Below, in pieces: positions 43,047 through 52,505 of a DNA stretch of 64,000 nt. The position numbers were made by a program, and so were the translations under genes. This stretch comes from JAACFF01 sp963807975. Its GTDB lineage: Bacteria > Chloroflexota > Anaerolineae > Promineifilales > Promineifilaceae. The stretch covers positions 310,001 through 374,000 of the forward strand of contig CAWEDV010000005.1 in NCBI GenBank assembly GCA_963807975.1, read 5' to 3'. Each line of letters begins with the position of its first letter. Within the stretch, counting starts at the first letter, position 1. The notes beneath the pieces were generated by a model. The model was not told the DNA's origin and searched no databases. It worked only from the letters and a program-made list of their open reading frames with translations.

Positions 43047-43805
43047 ATGAGTGTTGCAAAGCAAAATCACCAATACACAATAGAACTTCCAGCCTTTTCC
43101 GGGCCATTGGATTTACTGCTGCATCTAATCGATCGCGAAGAGTTGGACATCACCGCGATATCATTGGCCAAGGTCACCGAACAGTACCTGGGCCAGATCG
43201 AACAACTGAAAAAAAACCGTATGGAACAGCTGATCGATTTTCTGGTTATTGGTGCACGCCTTGTTCTAATAAAGAGTCGAGCGCTCCTTCCAAATGAGGC
43301 GAAGATGGCCGGTGATGACGAGAATGAAGAGGACCCTGCTGAGGCCTTGATCCGGCAGCTTCGCCAATACCGGCTGTTCAAGAACGCAGCAAAATGGCTG
43401 CATGATAGAGAGGTACGCGGCCTGAGGACCTATCTGCGTGTCGTACCTCCACCAAGACCTCATGGCCAATTAGACATGAGCGGTGTTTCAGTACAATCAC
43501 TGCTTGATGCGGTACTGGTCGCTTTACAGCGCGCAGAAGACATGGAGGACAGCGTCTCCTTGGTCCGTCCAAGGCGCATAACGATTCAACAGCAAATCGA
43601 AAAACTCCGCTACAAGGTCGGCACCACTCACAGGGTTCGATTCAACGATCTGCTATCAGAAAAGTCGTCAAGACTTGAGATCGCTGTGACGCTCCTAGCG
43701 GTTCTTGAATTGATTAAACGCAGGGAAGTGACAGTAGCGCAAGATTCAATGTTCGGACCCATCCAAATCGAGAAATCTCCACAAAAAAGTCTGGCCGCAG
43801 AGTAA
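43047..43805 (+). CDS. scpA: Segregation and condensation protein A
   Basis: ScpA is the kleisin subunit that bridges Smc with ScpB in chromosome condensation. The 252 residues start with the family motif FSGPLDLLLHLIDREELDITAISLAKVTEQYL. An acidic linker (GDDENEEDPAEALIRQLRQYR) follows, then the C-terminal winged helix (EIAVTLLAVLELIKRREVTVAQDSMFGPIQIE). No ribosome site is clear before the ATG. scpB and smc are not in the window. It ends 8 bp from the convergent zinc-ribbon gene. Confidence 0.92.
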   Translation: MSVAKQNHQYTIELPAFSGPLDLLLHLIDREELDITAISLAKVTEQYLGQIEQLKKNRMEQLIDFLVIGARLVLIKSRALLPNEAKMAGDDENEEDPAEALIRQLRQYRLFKNAAKWLHDREVRGLRTYLRVVPPPRPHGQLDMSGVSVQSLLDAVLVALQRAEDMEDSVSLVRPRRITIQQQIEKLRYKVGTTHRVRFNDLLSEKSSRLEIAVTLLAVLELIKRREVTVAQDSMFGPIQIEKSPQKSLAAE

Positions 43806-43813
43806 TCGAACGC

Positions 43814-44251
43814 TTACCACCAGCTCTGGGTGCGTCCGTAGCGGACGAGAAAGTAAGCACCCACACCGATCACGATAAATGGCAGCATGAGCCGTAGTAC
43901 AATTGCTCCCCCAAATCGAAGCAAAATGACGGCAGCGATCACAGCCAAAAGTATCCAAAGACTCTTGGATAGCAGTCCAGCCCACTGGTTTAAATCCACT
44001 GGCAGCTCCGGAATGCTGCTGGGTTCCGTTTCTCGCTGCTGCACGCGCCGGCGCTGGGCCGCCTTGCAATAGGTTCCATTTCCTACCCGGAGAACATCAC
44101 CGCCTACCGCCCATTGGCAGCCACACTCGCCACATTGATAAGACACAAAATCTGGGCGCCCTGTTTCGTGATCAACGCGTTTGAGGATTTCCCCCCCGCA
44201 GTGTTCACAGTCAAAGCCGCTGTCTTCCCAATCTGTGCTCGTTTCAATCAT
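43814..44251 (-). CDS. Zinc-ribbon membrane protein
   Basis: About 145 residues. The N-terminal part has a four-Cys zinc ribbon (CEHCG near residue 15 and CGECGC near 42). A Gln/Arg linker (QRRRVQQRETEP) leads to two C-terminal TM spans (about 95-140) and a short basic tail. I choose ATG 44251 over the in-frame GTG 44257. Function is unknown; such proteins are common small membrane adaptors. It converges with scpA. Confidence 0.65.
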   Translation of the reverse strand: MIETSTDWEDSGFDCEHCGGEILKRVDHETGRPDFVSYQCGECGCQWAVGGDVLRVGNGTYCKAAQRRRVQQRETEPSSIPELPVDLNQWAGLLSKSLWILLAVIAAVILLRFGGAIVLRLMLPFIVIGVGAYFLVRYGRTQSWW

Positions 44252-44379
44252 AATCACTATCTTTGATCAATTTTGGCCTCACAGCACATTATAACGTGAT
44301 CTAAGCCGCCACGAACAGATAAACATCAACCATTTATGCTTGCACCAATAATTCAACCATTCAGCCTTGTTGAGGGCCA

Positions 44380-45690
44380 TCAAGTATAATCAGGCAGCCA
44401 CTCTCCATGTTCATCAATTAGATCATCGACTAGACTCCAGATCTGCTCAAGATCTAGTTCAGCAGCGGTGTGTGGATCCATCATCGCCGCGTGGTAAATA
44501 TGTTCCCGTTTATGGGTTATGGCAGCTTCAACGGTGAGAGCCTGCACATTGATGTTCGTCAACATGAGTGCCGCCAATTGCGGAGGCAAGCTTCCAATGT
44601 GGGTGGGTTGAATTCCATTGGCATCCACCAAGCAAGGTACTTCAACGGCGCACCCTTCAGGTAAATTCTCAATCAAACCACGGTTGTCAACATTCCCGTA
44701 GATTACCCGGGGCTGTCCAGTCTCCAAGCTGTGAATGATATACGCGCCATATTCATGCGTACGCTCAGCCGCCAGGGGCATATCCTCATTCTCAAAGAAC
44801 TCGCGCAGCTGCTCCCAGCCGGCGATCTGGTTCTCGCAGCGTGTAATGTATTCGTCTAGGGGGATATGGAAGCGTTCGATCAGATCGGGCCGGTCGCGCT
44901 TAATGTACCAGGGTACATATTCCGCAAAGTGTTCGCTCGATTCAGTTACAAAATAACCAAGACGCTGCATCATGTCGTAGCGCACACGATTCCAGGCTGG
45001 AACACGATCCTCTTCTATTACGCCCCGGATCAGTGGATAAAGATCTTGTGGACCATGTTCAGTCTTTCGCTCGAATTGCAGATAGAACGCCATATGATTG
45101 ATGCCCGCGCAGATGTAGTTAATTTCCTCGATAGGCACTTTAATATCGCGCGCCAACTGTTCGGCCGTTCCCTGAACGCTGTGGCACAATCCCACGTTCC
45201 TAATCGGCGAAGCGCGGTTCAATGCCCAAGACAAGATTGCCATGGGATTGACATAGTTCAACAAGGTTGCCTCGGGACAAAGCTCTTCCATATCGGACGC
45301 TAGATCCAGCATCACCGGGATTGTGCGCAGGCCGCGCATAATCCCGCCGACCCCCAGTGTATCTGCAATTGTCTGGCGCAAGCCATAGCGCTTCGGAATT
45401 TCAAAATCAACGGCAGTTCCCGGCTTATATCCAGCAATCTGAAACATAGCGATGGCATAATCTGCTCCCTCAAGTGCTTGTCTTCGATCAGCGCTGGCTT
45501 CAATCGTTGGATTTACATCCAGCGCATCAGCGACCTTTCGGGCGACGATTTGCGATGTATGTAGGCGATCTGGATCGATGTCAAAAAGAGATATGGTGGA
45601 ATCGGCCAATTCCGGAAAGCTGAGAATATCTCCAATTAAGTTTTTTGCGAATACCGTGCTTCCAGCACCAATAAATGCGATCTTGGGCAT
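44380..45690 (-). CDS. GH4 family glycosidase (MelA-type alpha-galactosidase/glucosidase)
   Basis: Family 4 glycosidases use NAD+ and a metal in an oxidation-elimination mechanism. The 436 residues show the N-terminal nucleotide-binding IAFIGAGSTVFAKNLIGDIL, the DTLGVGGIMRGLRTIPV segment, NPMAILSWAL, the metal Cys in NVGLCHSVQGT and His in GINHMAFYLQF. Substrate cannot be fixed; alpha-galactosides or alpha-glucuronides are likely. It is cytoplasmic. The ADP-ribosylglycohydrolase gene ends one base before its start codon, so the two are one transcript. Confidence 0.9.
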   Translation of the reverse strand: MPKIAFIGAGSTVFAKNLIGDILSFPELADSTISLFDIDPDRLHTSQIVARKVADALDVNPTIEASADRRQALEGADYAIAMFQIAGYKPGTAVDFEIPKRYGLRQTIADTLGVGGIMRGLRTIPVMLDLASDMEELCPEATLLNYVNPMAILSWALNRASPIRNVGLCHSVQGTAEQLARDIKVPIEEINYICAGINHMAFYLQFERKTEHGPQDLYPLIRGVIEEDRVPAWNRVRYDMMQRLGYFVTESSEHFAEYVPWYIKRDRPDLIERFHIPLDEYITRCENQIAGWEQLREFFENEDMPLAAERTHEYGAYIIHSLETGQPRVIYGNVDNRGLIENLPEGCAVEVPCLVDANGIQPTHIGSLPPQLAALMLTNINVQALTVEAAITHKREHIYHAAMMDPHTAAELDLEQIWSLVDDLIDEHGEWLPDYT

Positions 45691-45691
45691 G

Positions 45692-46591
45692 TTATTTCCT
45701 CCACAACCCTAATGCGATTTCCTCAATAAAACTAGGCCAGCTTGTTTTTTCTTGCCACTCCTGCGGAATGCCAGACTTGCCGTAGTATGCTCCTGCAATC
45801 TGACCGCAAACGGCTGCCGTTGTATCGGCATCATCACCCAGATTGGCCGCAAGTAATACGGCACTACGAAAATCCTCAGTCTGATAAAAACACCACAAGG
45901 CTGCTTCTAGTGACTCCACAACATATCCCGAACCGACTATTTGCGATTCCACCTTATTCCTGTAAGAACCTAGAGCTATCCCCTTTAGTTTGGGAGTCAA
46001 CGGTACATATTCGCTTTGATCTAGAATCTCTTCTTTACTTTTTCCAGACAAGCAAGTTGCCAGAATGGCACCTAACAAACAGCAGGCATCAATCGCTTCC
46101 TCGGCGCCATGAGTAGTCTTCGAGCTTTCACCACAAAAGAATATCAGATTCTCCATGTCACCGTGATAGTACATGGGAACTGGAGCCAGACGCATAATTG
46201 AACCGTTACCGGCTGAGTAAGGGTCGGTTGAGCCACTGAGCGCATTACCGCTCTTCTTGAAGCGGGCCAGCGCCCCCGAAATAGTGATCCCGATGTCAAA
46301 ACAGACACCTGTGCTGCTCATGTATCCATTTTCCTGCCAATCACAGTAGCGGGTCATCTGATCATGGGGATCGTGGCCTTCCCGTTCGAGCAGGCTGGCA
46401 GCAAGGCATAAGGCCATCGACGTATCGTCAGTCCATTGGCCGGGATCTAGAGCATGAGGCCCACCACCTATCATGTCAGATATGGGGGTGAAGGTTCCAC
46501 GAGGCATGAATTCTACGGCCGCACCAAGCGCATCACCGCAAGCAAGACCCAGTAGACAGCCAACAAATCGGTCGGCAGGCGCAATAGACAT
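45692..46591 (-). CDS. ADP-ribosylglycohydrolase family protein
   Basis: The 299 residues have the DraG/ARH fold: GCLLGLACGDALGAAVEF at the N-terminus, the metal-binding DPGQWTDDTSMALCLAASLL and the C-terminal NLGDDADTTAAVCGQIAGAYYG, which supply the two-Mg site. Members hydrolyse ADP-ribose from proteins, or related nucleosides such as ADP-ribosyl derivatives and crystallins. The gene is directly upstream of the GH4 glycosidase with only one base between them, so a small-molecule glycoside substrate is also possible. No DraT or other ADP-ribosyltransferase is in the window. Confidence 0.9.
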   Translation of the reverse strand: MSIAPADRFVGCLLGLACGDALGAAVEFMPRGTFTPISDMIGGGPHALDPGQWTDDTSMALCLAASLLEREGHDPHDQMTRYCDWQENGYMSSTGVCFDIGITISGALARFKKSGNALSGSTDPYSAGNGSIMRLAPVPMYYHGDMENLIFFCGESSKTTHGAEEAIDACCLLGAILATCLSGKSKEEILDQSEYVPLTPKLKGIALGSYRNKVESQIVGSGYVVESLEAALWCFYQTEDFRSAVLLAANLGDDADTTAAVCGQIAGAYYGKSGIPQEWQEKTSWPSFIEEIALGLWRK

Positions 46592-46617
46592 AGTCCAATC
46601 CTCTCCCAGATCTCAGC

Positions 46618-47358
46618 TCAAAAGAAGAACATTCTGAGCGCACCAGCCAATAATACCAGGGCCAATAAGCGGCGCAATAACAGCGGGTTTAGGCGCTTGC
46701 TGCCATATTCCGCCCCCAGCCATCCGCCAACACCGACTACGAGGAGATAGAGCAGAACAATCGGTGGTAGATCGGGTACAACAGTAAGACGGCCCGAAAG
46801 ACCGGCAAGGGAATTCACCAGCACAAAGGCAGCCGTAATTCCCATGGTCTGCCGGGTATCCGCCCAACCGGTAAACAAAAGCAGCGGCCCTAGAAGAATC
46901 CCCCCTCCCATGCCCACCAATCCCGCGACCAGGCCGATCGCGGCACCGGCAGCAAAGGCAACCCAAAGCGGAAGTTTCGGCTCACTTCCTGTGGACGACT
47001 GCGTATTTGAACCGCTGCGCCAGAGACGAATCGCAGCGTATAATAGCACAAGACCCACAATGGGCCGGTAAAGCTCTCCCGGGAGGCTAATGTACCCTCC
47101 AAGAAAAGCAAATGGAATAGATGCAGCGGCAATTGGCCAAAACAAACGCGCCGAGAAATGTCCTGCCCGGACATATTTCCATGTCCCAATGGACGCGACC
47201 AGGATATTCAGGGTCAAGGCAATCGGGCGCATGATTTCAGGCGAGACGCCGAATAACCCCATGACAGCCAAATAACCGGATCCGCCCCCAAGACCAACCG
47301 CCCCATACAATGTGGCAATCAAGAAAAAGATTACGGCCAATAGAATCTCGAAGTTCAT
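46618..47358 (-). CDS. TSUP/TauE-SafE family membrane transporter
   Basis: The 246 residues form eight helices in two repeats, each opening with the family glycine-rich motif: GAVGLGGGSGYLAV at about 20 and GLVGMGGGILLGPLLLF at about 145. Family members export sulfite, sulfoacetate or related anions or thiosulfate. No sulfur-metabolism gene is adjacent, so the substrate is unknown. It lies 26 bp before the ADP-ribosylglycohydrolase gene on the same strand. Confidence 0.85.
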   Translation of the reverse strand: MNFEILLAVIFFLIATLYGAVGLGGGSGYLAVMGLFGVSPEIMRPIALTLNILVASIGTWKYVRAGHFSARLFWPIAAASIPFAFLGGYISLPGELYRPIVGLVLLYAAIRLWRSGSNTQSSTGSEPKLPLWVAFAAGAAIGLVAGLVGMGGGILLGPLLLFTGWADTRQTMGITAAFVLVNSLAGLSGRLTVVPDLPPIVLLYLLVVGVGGWLGAEYGSKRLNPLLLRRLLALVLLAGALRMFFF

Positions 47359-47408
47359 TTTTCAATTCTAGCTGATTCGACCGTTCACGCTTGTCATCGA
47401 GGGCCCAG

Positions 47409-48140
47409 CTAAACGGCAATCAGCCAGGACGAGAACAGGAGGAGGAGTGCAAAGGAAACATAGCCAGCCGGATGAGGCTGTTTGGCTTGAAAAAGAGCAC
47501 GAGGAGGAGCATATGAAAGAACGAGGATCAGCAGCGAAATAACCAAGAGGAAAAAATCACCCTTTAGGCTCAGAATAGACACAATTGCCTCTGCCTGCGC
47601 TGTAGTAAAGATCAGCATCCCGTTAACCAGAATCAATCCAACCAAGCCGAACCATACATAACGGCTGCTTTCGGCTGGAACATTTGAATCCACCGGAAAT
47701 GCAAGCACTAAAATGTACAACATCGAGAACCCCAAAAGAGCTCCCGGCATATAGACAAATAGCGCTGATGAGTCCCCTTCGTTCAAGGTAGTCGTGCCGA
47801 TATTGAGCACTGACTTAAAATACCCAATTTGATAAGCCAGCGTGGTCATCATCAGCAGACCGAAAATGAAGGCCAAACCAATACGAACCTTTGAGTTCAA
47901 TAGAAACGCTGGTGGCGACCATTTGCTTCTTTCTGAACAGGGTTCCAGCTTGCGGATGAAGTAGACACCCAGACAAAACAATACATAAGACAATACCAAA
48001 AGCAGCGCGTTCCAACCAGAAGGTTTGGCGAGAATCTTGGTCAATATGGGGAGTAATCCTAGCAAGACCACCAATGCTGTTATATCAACAACAACTGGCA
48101 GGACGGCCAAGAACTTTGTGGAGGATCGCTTTTCAATCAT
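47409..48140 (-). CDS. Hypothetical seven-helix membrane protein
   Basis: The 243 residues contain about seven hydrophobic spans and no catalytic motif. A hydrophilic section near 65-80 (RKLEPCSERSKWSPP) and one near 130-145 lie between helices. The ATG lies 8 nt after a perfect TATAAT, so the mRNA is probably leaderless. It is upstream of the TSUP gene (50 bp) and may form a transcription unit with it. Confidence 0.62.
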   Translation of the reverse strand: MIEKRSSTKFLAVLPVVVDITALVVLLGLLPILTKILAKPSGWNALLLVLSYVLFCLGVYFIRKLEPCSERSKWSPPAFLLNSKVRIGLAFIFGLLMMTTLAYQIGYFKSVLNIGTTTLNEGDSSALFVYMPGALLGFSMLYILVLAFPVDSNVPAESSRYVWFGLVGLILVNGMLIFTTAQAEAIVSILSLKGDFFLLVISLLILVLSYAPPRALFQAKQPHPAGYVSFALLLLFSSWLIAV

Positions 48141-48148
48141 AGAGATTA

Positions 48149-48177
48149 ATTATATCCCAGGCCAAATTTTGTGTGAA
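48149..48177 (-). promoter_or_regulatory. Promoter of the seven-helix gene, leaderless geometry
   Basis: TTCACA (48177-48172), 17-bp spacer, perfect TATAAT (48154-48149), then 8 nt to ATG 48140. Confidence 0.65.
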
Positions 48178-48240
48178 CTTGACCATGGCAAATAGACAGC
48201 CTTCTTTCGAAATAGGCAGTTGAGAAAACCACGCCCCTGC

Positions 48241-48268
48241 TTGTCCTCCCCTGGCTGTATGTTATACT
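48241..48268 (+). promoter_or_regulatory. Promoter of the valS T-box leader
   Basis: TTGTCC (48241-48246), 16-bp spacer, TATACT (48263-48268); initiation near 48275 would place the whole T-box in the transcript. Confidence 0.6.
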
Positions 48269-48300
48269 TCTATGCGCATTTGAAAATCAAAGACAATGAA

Positions 48301-48560
48301 TGGGAAGAGTAAGCGAGTCCTTTGTTTTTAGAGAGCATTGGTCAAAGGCTGGAAGCCGGTGCACGACAAAACTGCTGAATGTCGCCCTGGAGTTTTTCTG
48401 TCGAACCTTTGCCGCTGCTCAAGGGTATTGCGGTAGATAAGTAAACAGAAACGGGTCAGTCCGTTATCGCTGATTTGAGAGTCGGCTTTAAGAAGCCGGA
48501 ATCAAGGTGGTACCGCGTGAGATATAATCTCTCGTCCTTGAAGGACGAGAGATTTTTTTA
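48301..48560 (+). ncRNA. T-box riboswitch (valine), upstream of valS
   Basis: The diagnostic T-box AAGGTGGTACCGCG (48504-48517) precedes a terminator with an 11-bp stem and T run (48529-48559). Stem I shows GAG-TA-AGCG (48307-48315) pairing with CGCT-G-CTC (48413-48420), the AGAGAG motif (48330-48335) and a distal helix GCATTGG/CCGGTGC (48335-48362). The likely specifier is GTC (Val) at 48400-48402, in the 3' side of stem I. Uncharged tRNA-Val would pair with it and with the T-box bulge to prevent termination, so valS is raised when valine is short. Exact pairing of the specifier loop is inferred. Confidence 0.93.
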
Positions 48561-48620
48561 TGAATATGTGAGTCAGAACTGAAGGGCAGCAGATCGACCG
48601 ACCGTGAAGAAGGAAATACT

Positions 48621-51284
48621 ATGAGCGAAATGCCAAAAGCATACGACTTTGCCAGCACTGAGGACCGGCTGTACCAGTGGTGGGAAGAAAATGGCTGGTT
48701 TAAGCCGGAGGCAAGACCGGACGATGCCAAACCTTTTGTGATATCTATTCCCCCGCCAAATGTCACAGGGGAACTGCACATGGGACATGTTATGTTTGTC
48801 GGGCTGGAAGACCTGATGATCCGCCGCGCACGCATGCAGGGCCGAGCAGCCTTGTGGGTTCCCGGAACCGATCATGCCGGCATCGCCACACAACTTCAGG
48901 TAGAGAAACTGCTGCGTGAAGAGGGCACAAGCGCCGAAGAAATCGGCCGCGAGGCTTTTCTTGAACGCACATGGGCTTGGAAAAGAAAGTATGGCAGCTA
49001 CATCACCAAGCAGTTGCGCCACTTAGGCGCCTCCTGCGACTGGGATCGCGAGCGCTTCACGTTGGATGATGGCCTTTCGCAGGCTGTGCGGGAAGCATTT
49101 GTACGTATGTATCGTCTGGGCTTGATCTACCAGGATGAATACCTGGTCAACTGGTCACCTGGTTTACAGACGGCTGTCTCCGACCTGGAAGTGGACTATA
49201 GCGAAGAACAAGGATTGATGTACTACTTCAAGTACCCCCTGAAAGATGGCGGGCATTTAGAGGTAGCCACAACGCGGCCAGAAACAATTCTGGGCGATAC
49301 GGCCGTAGCCGTTCATCCCGACGACCCACGTTACCAAGATGTCGTAGGCAAAACCGTCCTCGTACCCATGCTGGATCGCGAGGTACCCGTCATCGCCGAC
49401 GAATATGTGGCCATGGACTTTGGGACCGGCGCTCTCAAAGTCACACCAGGTCACGATCCCAACGATTTCGAGATCGGACAGCGGCATAAGCTGGGCATCA
49501 TCAACATCATGAACAAAGATGCCACCATGAGCCGTGAGGCCGGTCCATATGCCGGGCTCGATCGATTCGACTGCCGCAAGAAAATGTGGGCCGATATGGA
49601 AGAAGCCGGGTTGACGATTAAAACGGAAGCCCATACGCTCAGCGTGCCCCGCAGCCAACGCGGTGGCGAAATAATCGAACCGTTGGTAAGCAAACAATGG
49701 TTTGTCGACGCTGAACCCATGGCTAAACTAGCCTTACAGGCAGTTCACAGCGGCAAAATCAAGATCGTGCCCGATCGCTTTGTCAAAGTCTGGGATAACT
49801 GGTTGGAAAACATCCGGCCCTGGTGCATCAGCCGCCAGTTGTGGTGGGGTCACCGTATCCCGGTCTGGACCTGCACTGAGTGCGACCATCAGATTGTAGA
49901 AACGATCATTCCCACGCAATGTACAGAGTGCGGCAGTGCAGCATTGGAGCAGGATCCAGATGTTCTGGACACCTGGTTCAGTAGCGGACTCTGGCCATTT
50001 TCCACCCTTGGTTGGCCGGAACAGACACCAGATCTAGAAAGATTCTATCCTACCGATGTGATGGAAACGGGCTATGACATTCTCTTCTTCTGGGTTGCGC
50101 GTATGGTCATGAGCGGCGCCCTCTTTACCAATGACATTCCTTTCCATACAGTTTACCTGCACGGCCTGGTGCGGGATGAGAACGGCCGCAAGATGAGCAA
50201 GAGCTACGGCAACGTAACCGATCCGCTGGACGTCATGCGCAAATATGGCACGGATGCGCTACGTTTCACCTTGCTCACAGGGGGCACACCAGGCAATGAT
50301 CTTAATCTTTCCCTGGATCGCGTGACCAGCAACCGCAACTTTGCCAACAAGATTTGGAATGCCACGCGCTTTGTGACCCGCAGTCTGGATAAGGTCAGCC
50401 CTGAAGATGCAGTCGAAAACCCGCGGTACAGCGATGCGGACAAATGGATCCTGACCCGACTGAGCGAGACGATTGCCAATATGGATCGCCTTATGGATGG
50501 CTACCAGTTTGGCGAAGCGGGTCGCCAGGCTTACGAGTTCCTGTGGAGCGAATTTGCGGACTGGTATCTGGAATTGGCAAAAGTACAATTGAATCAAGGC
50601 GGCAGCCGCGCCTGGACAACGCTCAAAGTACTACGTCAGGTCCTTGACGATTGTCTGCGCCTGCTTCACCCCTATATTCCCTTCGTCACCGAGGAGACCT
50701 GGCAGCAGCTTAAGCAAGCCTATGTGCAAGCCGATCTAGGCTTGGAACCGCAAGGGGGATGGGACGAGGCCTTAATCATCGCCGATTGGCCAATTCCTGG
50801 CGACCGTTATGCGCAGGCGGCGGAAGATTTCAGCCAGCTGCAGGAGATGGTGCGCCGTATTCGCGCCGCACGCGCAGATCATAATGTCGAACCGGGCAAG
50901 CGAATTTTGGCCACCATCGCCGCCAGCGGCAAGCTCGACTTCTATTCTGCCCAGCGACCTATCCTGGCCTCCTTGGCCCGCTTGGATGAGAATAAATTGA
51001 TTATTTCCGAAACAGCCGATGTACCTGACAATGTCCTGACCATCGCCTTGGGAGATGTCACCTGCTATCTGCCTCTGGCCGGATTGGTGGATTTGGGATT
51101 AGAACGTGAACGCCTGGCCAAGGATTTGGCCAATGGTGAGCGCGAGATTACACGCCTATCAACCCTATTGGCCAGTCCCTTTGCCGAAAAAGCGCCGCCA
51201 CCTGTGGTGCAGAAGGAGAGGGACAAATTGGCGCGATTACAAGCAAAACAGGAAGAAGTCCAGGCTCGCCTAGACTCGCTCTAG
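48621..51284 (+). CDS. valS: Valyl-tRNA synthetase
   Basis: A class I synthetase of 887 residues, normal for ValS. It has the HIGH-type motif PPPNVTGELHMGHVMF, the editing domain (about 200-340; TTRPETILGDTAVAVHPDD), the KMSKS motif GRKMSKSYGN, a zinc-type region with CTECDHQIVE/CTECGS, the anticodon-binding alpha domain and the C-terminal coiled coil (about 815-887). AAGGAAATACT leads into ATG 48621. Control is by the upstream T-box. Codon usage and length show nothing unusual. Confidence 0.97.
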   Translation: MSEMPKAYDFASTEDRLYQWWEENGWFKPEARPDDAKPFVISIPPPNVTGELHMGHVMFVGLEDLMIRRARMQGRAALWVPGTDHAGIATQLQVEKLLREEGTSAEEIGREAFLERTWAWKRKYGSYITKQLRHLGASCDWDRERFTLDDGLSQAVREAFVRMYRLGLIYQDEYLVNWSPGLQTAVSDLEVDYSEEQGLMYYFKYPLKDGGHLEVATTRPETILGDTAVAVHPDDPRYQDVVGKTVLVPMLDREVPVIADEYVAMDFGTGALKVTPGHDPNDFEIGQRHKLGIINIMNKDATMSREAGPYAGLDRFDCRKKMWADMEEAGLTIKTEAHTLSVPRSQRGGEIIEPLVSKQWFVDAEPMAKLALQAVHSGKIKIVPDRFVKVWDNWLENIRPWCISRQLWWGHRIPVWTCTECDHQIVETIIPTQCTECGSAALEQDPDVLDTWFSSGLWPFSTLGWPEQTPDLERFYPTDVMETGYDILFFWVARMVMSGALFTNDIPFHTVYLHGLVRDENGRKMSKSYGNVTDPLDVMRKYGTDALRFTLLTGGTPGNDLNLSLDRVTSNRNFANKIWNATRFVTRSLDKVSPEDAVENPRYSDADKWILTRLSETIANMDRLMDGYQFGEAGRQAYEFLWSEFADWYLELAKVQLNQGGSRAWTTLKVLRQVLDDCLRLLHPYIPFVTEETWQQLKQAYVQADLGLEPQGGWDEALIIADWPIPGDRYAQAAEDFSQLQEMVRRIRAARADHNVEPGKRILATIAASGKLDFYSAQRPILASLARLDENKLIISETADVPDNVLTIALGDVTCYLPLAGLVDLGLERERLAKDLANGEREITRLSTLLASPFAEKAPPPVVQKERDKLARLQAKQEEVQARLDSL

Positions 51285-51367
51285 TTAGCTAAACTTAATC
51301 TGGAACGAGGCACGGGACTTTCTTGAAGAATCAACAACCAGATCACATGACTAAATAGACTAAACCT

Positions 51368-51682
51368 ATGGACAAAATCAGACCAACTAATATCACCGCC
51401 GATCGCAACGAGCGCACGCTGATCATCGAATGGAATGACGGTAAAGAATGCCGCTATCCATTCGCTGGGCTTCGCGCTGTTTGTCCTTGTGCGGAGTGCC
51501 AGGGCGGCCATAATAATATGGGCCGTCCAGCGGACAAGGAAATCCTGGCAACAGCCCAGGATCCAAACCTAACAATGGAACAAATTGAACCTGTTGGCAC
51601 CTATGCCATCACCATCATGTGGAGTGATGGACATTGGCAGGGCATATACACGTGGAAATATCTATACGAAGCGTGCCTTTAG
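51368..51682 (+). CDS. DUF971 (gamma-butyrobetaine-hydroxylase-like N-terminal) protein
   Basis: The 104 residues match the small DUF971 fold, with the Cys-rich CPCAECQGGHN motif and MWSDGHWQGIYTWKYLYEA at the C-terminus. The fold is the N-terminal domain of gamma-butyrobetaine hydroxylases and occurs alone in bacteria, sometimes tied to iron-sulfur metabolism. It lies 84 bp after valS and 31 bp before phzF. No reaction can be assigned. Confidence 0.85.
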   Translation: MDKIRPTNITADRNERTLIIEWNDGKECRYPFAGLRAVCPCAECQGGHNNMGRPADKEILATAQDPNLTMEQIEPVGTYAITIMWSDGHWQGIYTWKYLYEACL

Positions 51683-51713
51683 CCCGACACAATCCACTCA
51701 AGGAGAAAGAACA

Positions 51714-52505
51714 GTGAATCCGCGAATCTACCAGGTAGATGCCTTCACGACTGCTCCATTTTCCGGTAATCCTGCGGCTGTCTGCATCCTGGCCAAAGAG
51801 CGTTCCGAATCATGGATGCTGGATGTCGCAGCGGAGATGAATCTCTCGGAAACAGCCTTTCTTTGGCCTCTTAAAGAAGGCTATAGTTTGCGCTGGTTCA
51901 CACCGGCTACCGAGGTTAATCTCTGCGGCCATGCCACGTTGGCCAGCGCCCATATTCTATGGCAATCAGGATTGTTAGATCGTTCTCAGCCGGCCCATTT
52001 CCACACAAAAAGCGGGCTGCTGACGGCTGAATACGGCCCTGATGGCATATTGATGGACTTTCCTGCGGCAGCCATAGAACCCGCAGAAGCCTCTGCGAAG
52101 CTTCTAGCAGCACTCGGTATAGTGGCAGTGGAAACGTGGCAGTCAGGAAACAAGGTTATGATCGTCGTCGAGCGCGAATCATTTGTACGCCAGATGGATC
52201 CCGATTTCGCGGTCTTAGGCAAACTTCCTGGTCGTGGTGTGATTGTCACCAGTATGGCTGAGTCGTCCAGTTACGACTTCATCTCCCGCTACTTCGCGCC
52301 CTGGGTGGGAATTGACGAGGATCCGGTCACCGGTTCAGCGCACTGCATACTAGGGCCATATTGGGCCAATAAGCTGGGCAAATCCAATTTGCGCGCATTT
52401 CAAGCTTCGGCGCGTGGTGGTGAATTGGAGGTGTGCCCGGCGGGAGACCGCGTTTACCTGCGAGGACGCGCGGTTACGGTCTTATCCGGAGAGCTACGGG
52501 CCTAA
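51714..52505 (+). CDS. PhzF family isomerase/epimerase-like protein
   Basis: The 263 residues have the diaminopimelate-epimerase-like PhzF fold: YQVDAFTTAPFSGNPAAVCIL, the catalytic acid segment ETAFLWPL, RWFTPATEVNLCGHATLASAHIL and the second-half DEDPVTGSAHCILGPYW. Family members isomerise phenazine precursors or have unknown housekeeping roles; no phenazine genes are nearby. I choose GTG 51714 because AGGAGAAAG lies 8 nt upstream and the family match starts right there; the frame is open upstream to 51585 inside the DUF971 gene. Its end overlaps the convergent DinB gene by 4 bp. Confidence 0.9.
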   Translation: MNPRIYQVDAFTTAPFSGNPAAVCILAKERSESWMLDVAAEMNLSETAFLWPLKEGYSLRWFTPATEVNLCGHATLASAHILWQSGLLDRSQPAHFHTKSGLLTAEYGPDGILMDFPAAAIEPAEASAKLLAALGIVAVETWQSGNKVMIVVERESFVRQMDPDFAVLGKLPGRGVIVTSMAESSSYDFISRYFAPWVGIDEDPVTGSAHCILGPYWANKLGKSNLRAFQASARGGELEVCPAGDRVYLRGRAVTVLSGELRA

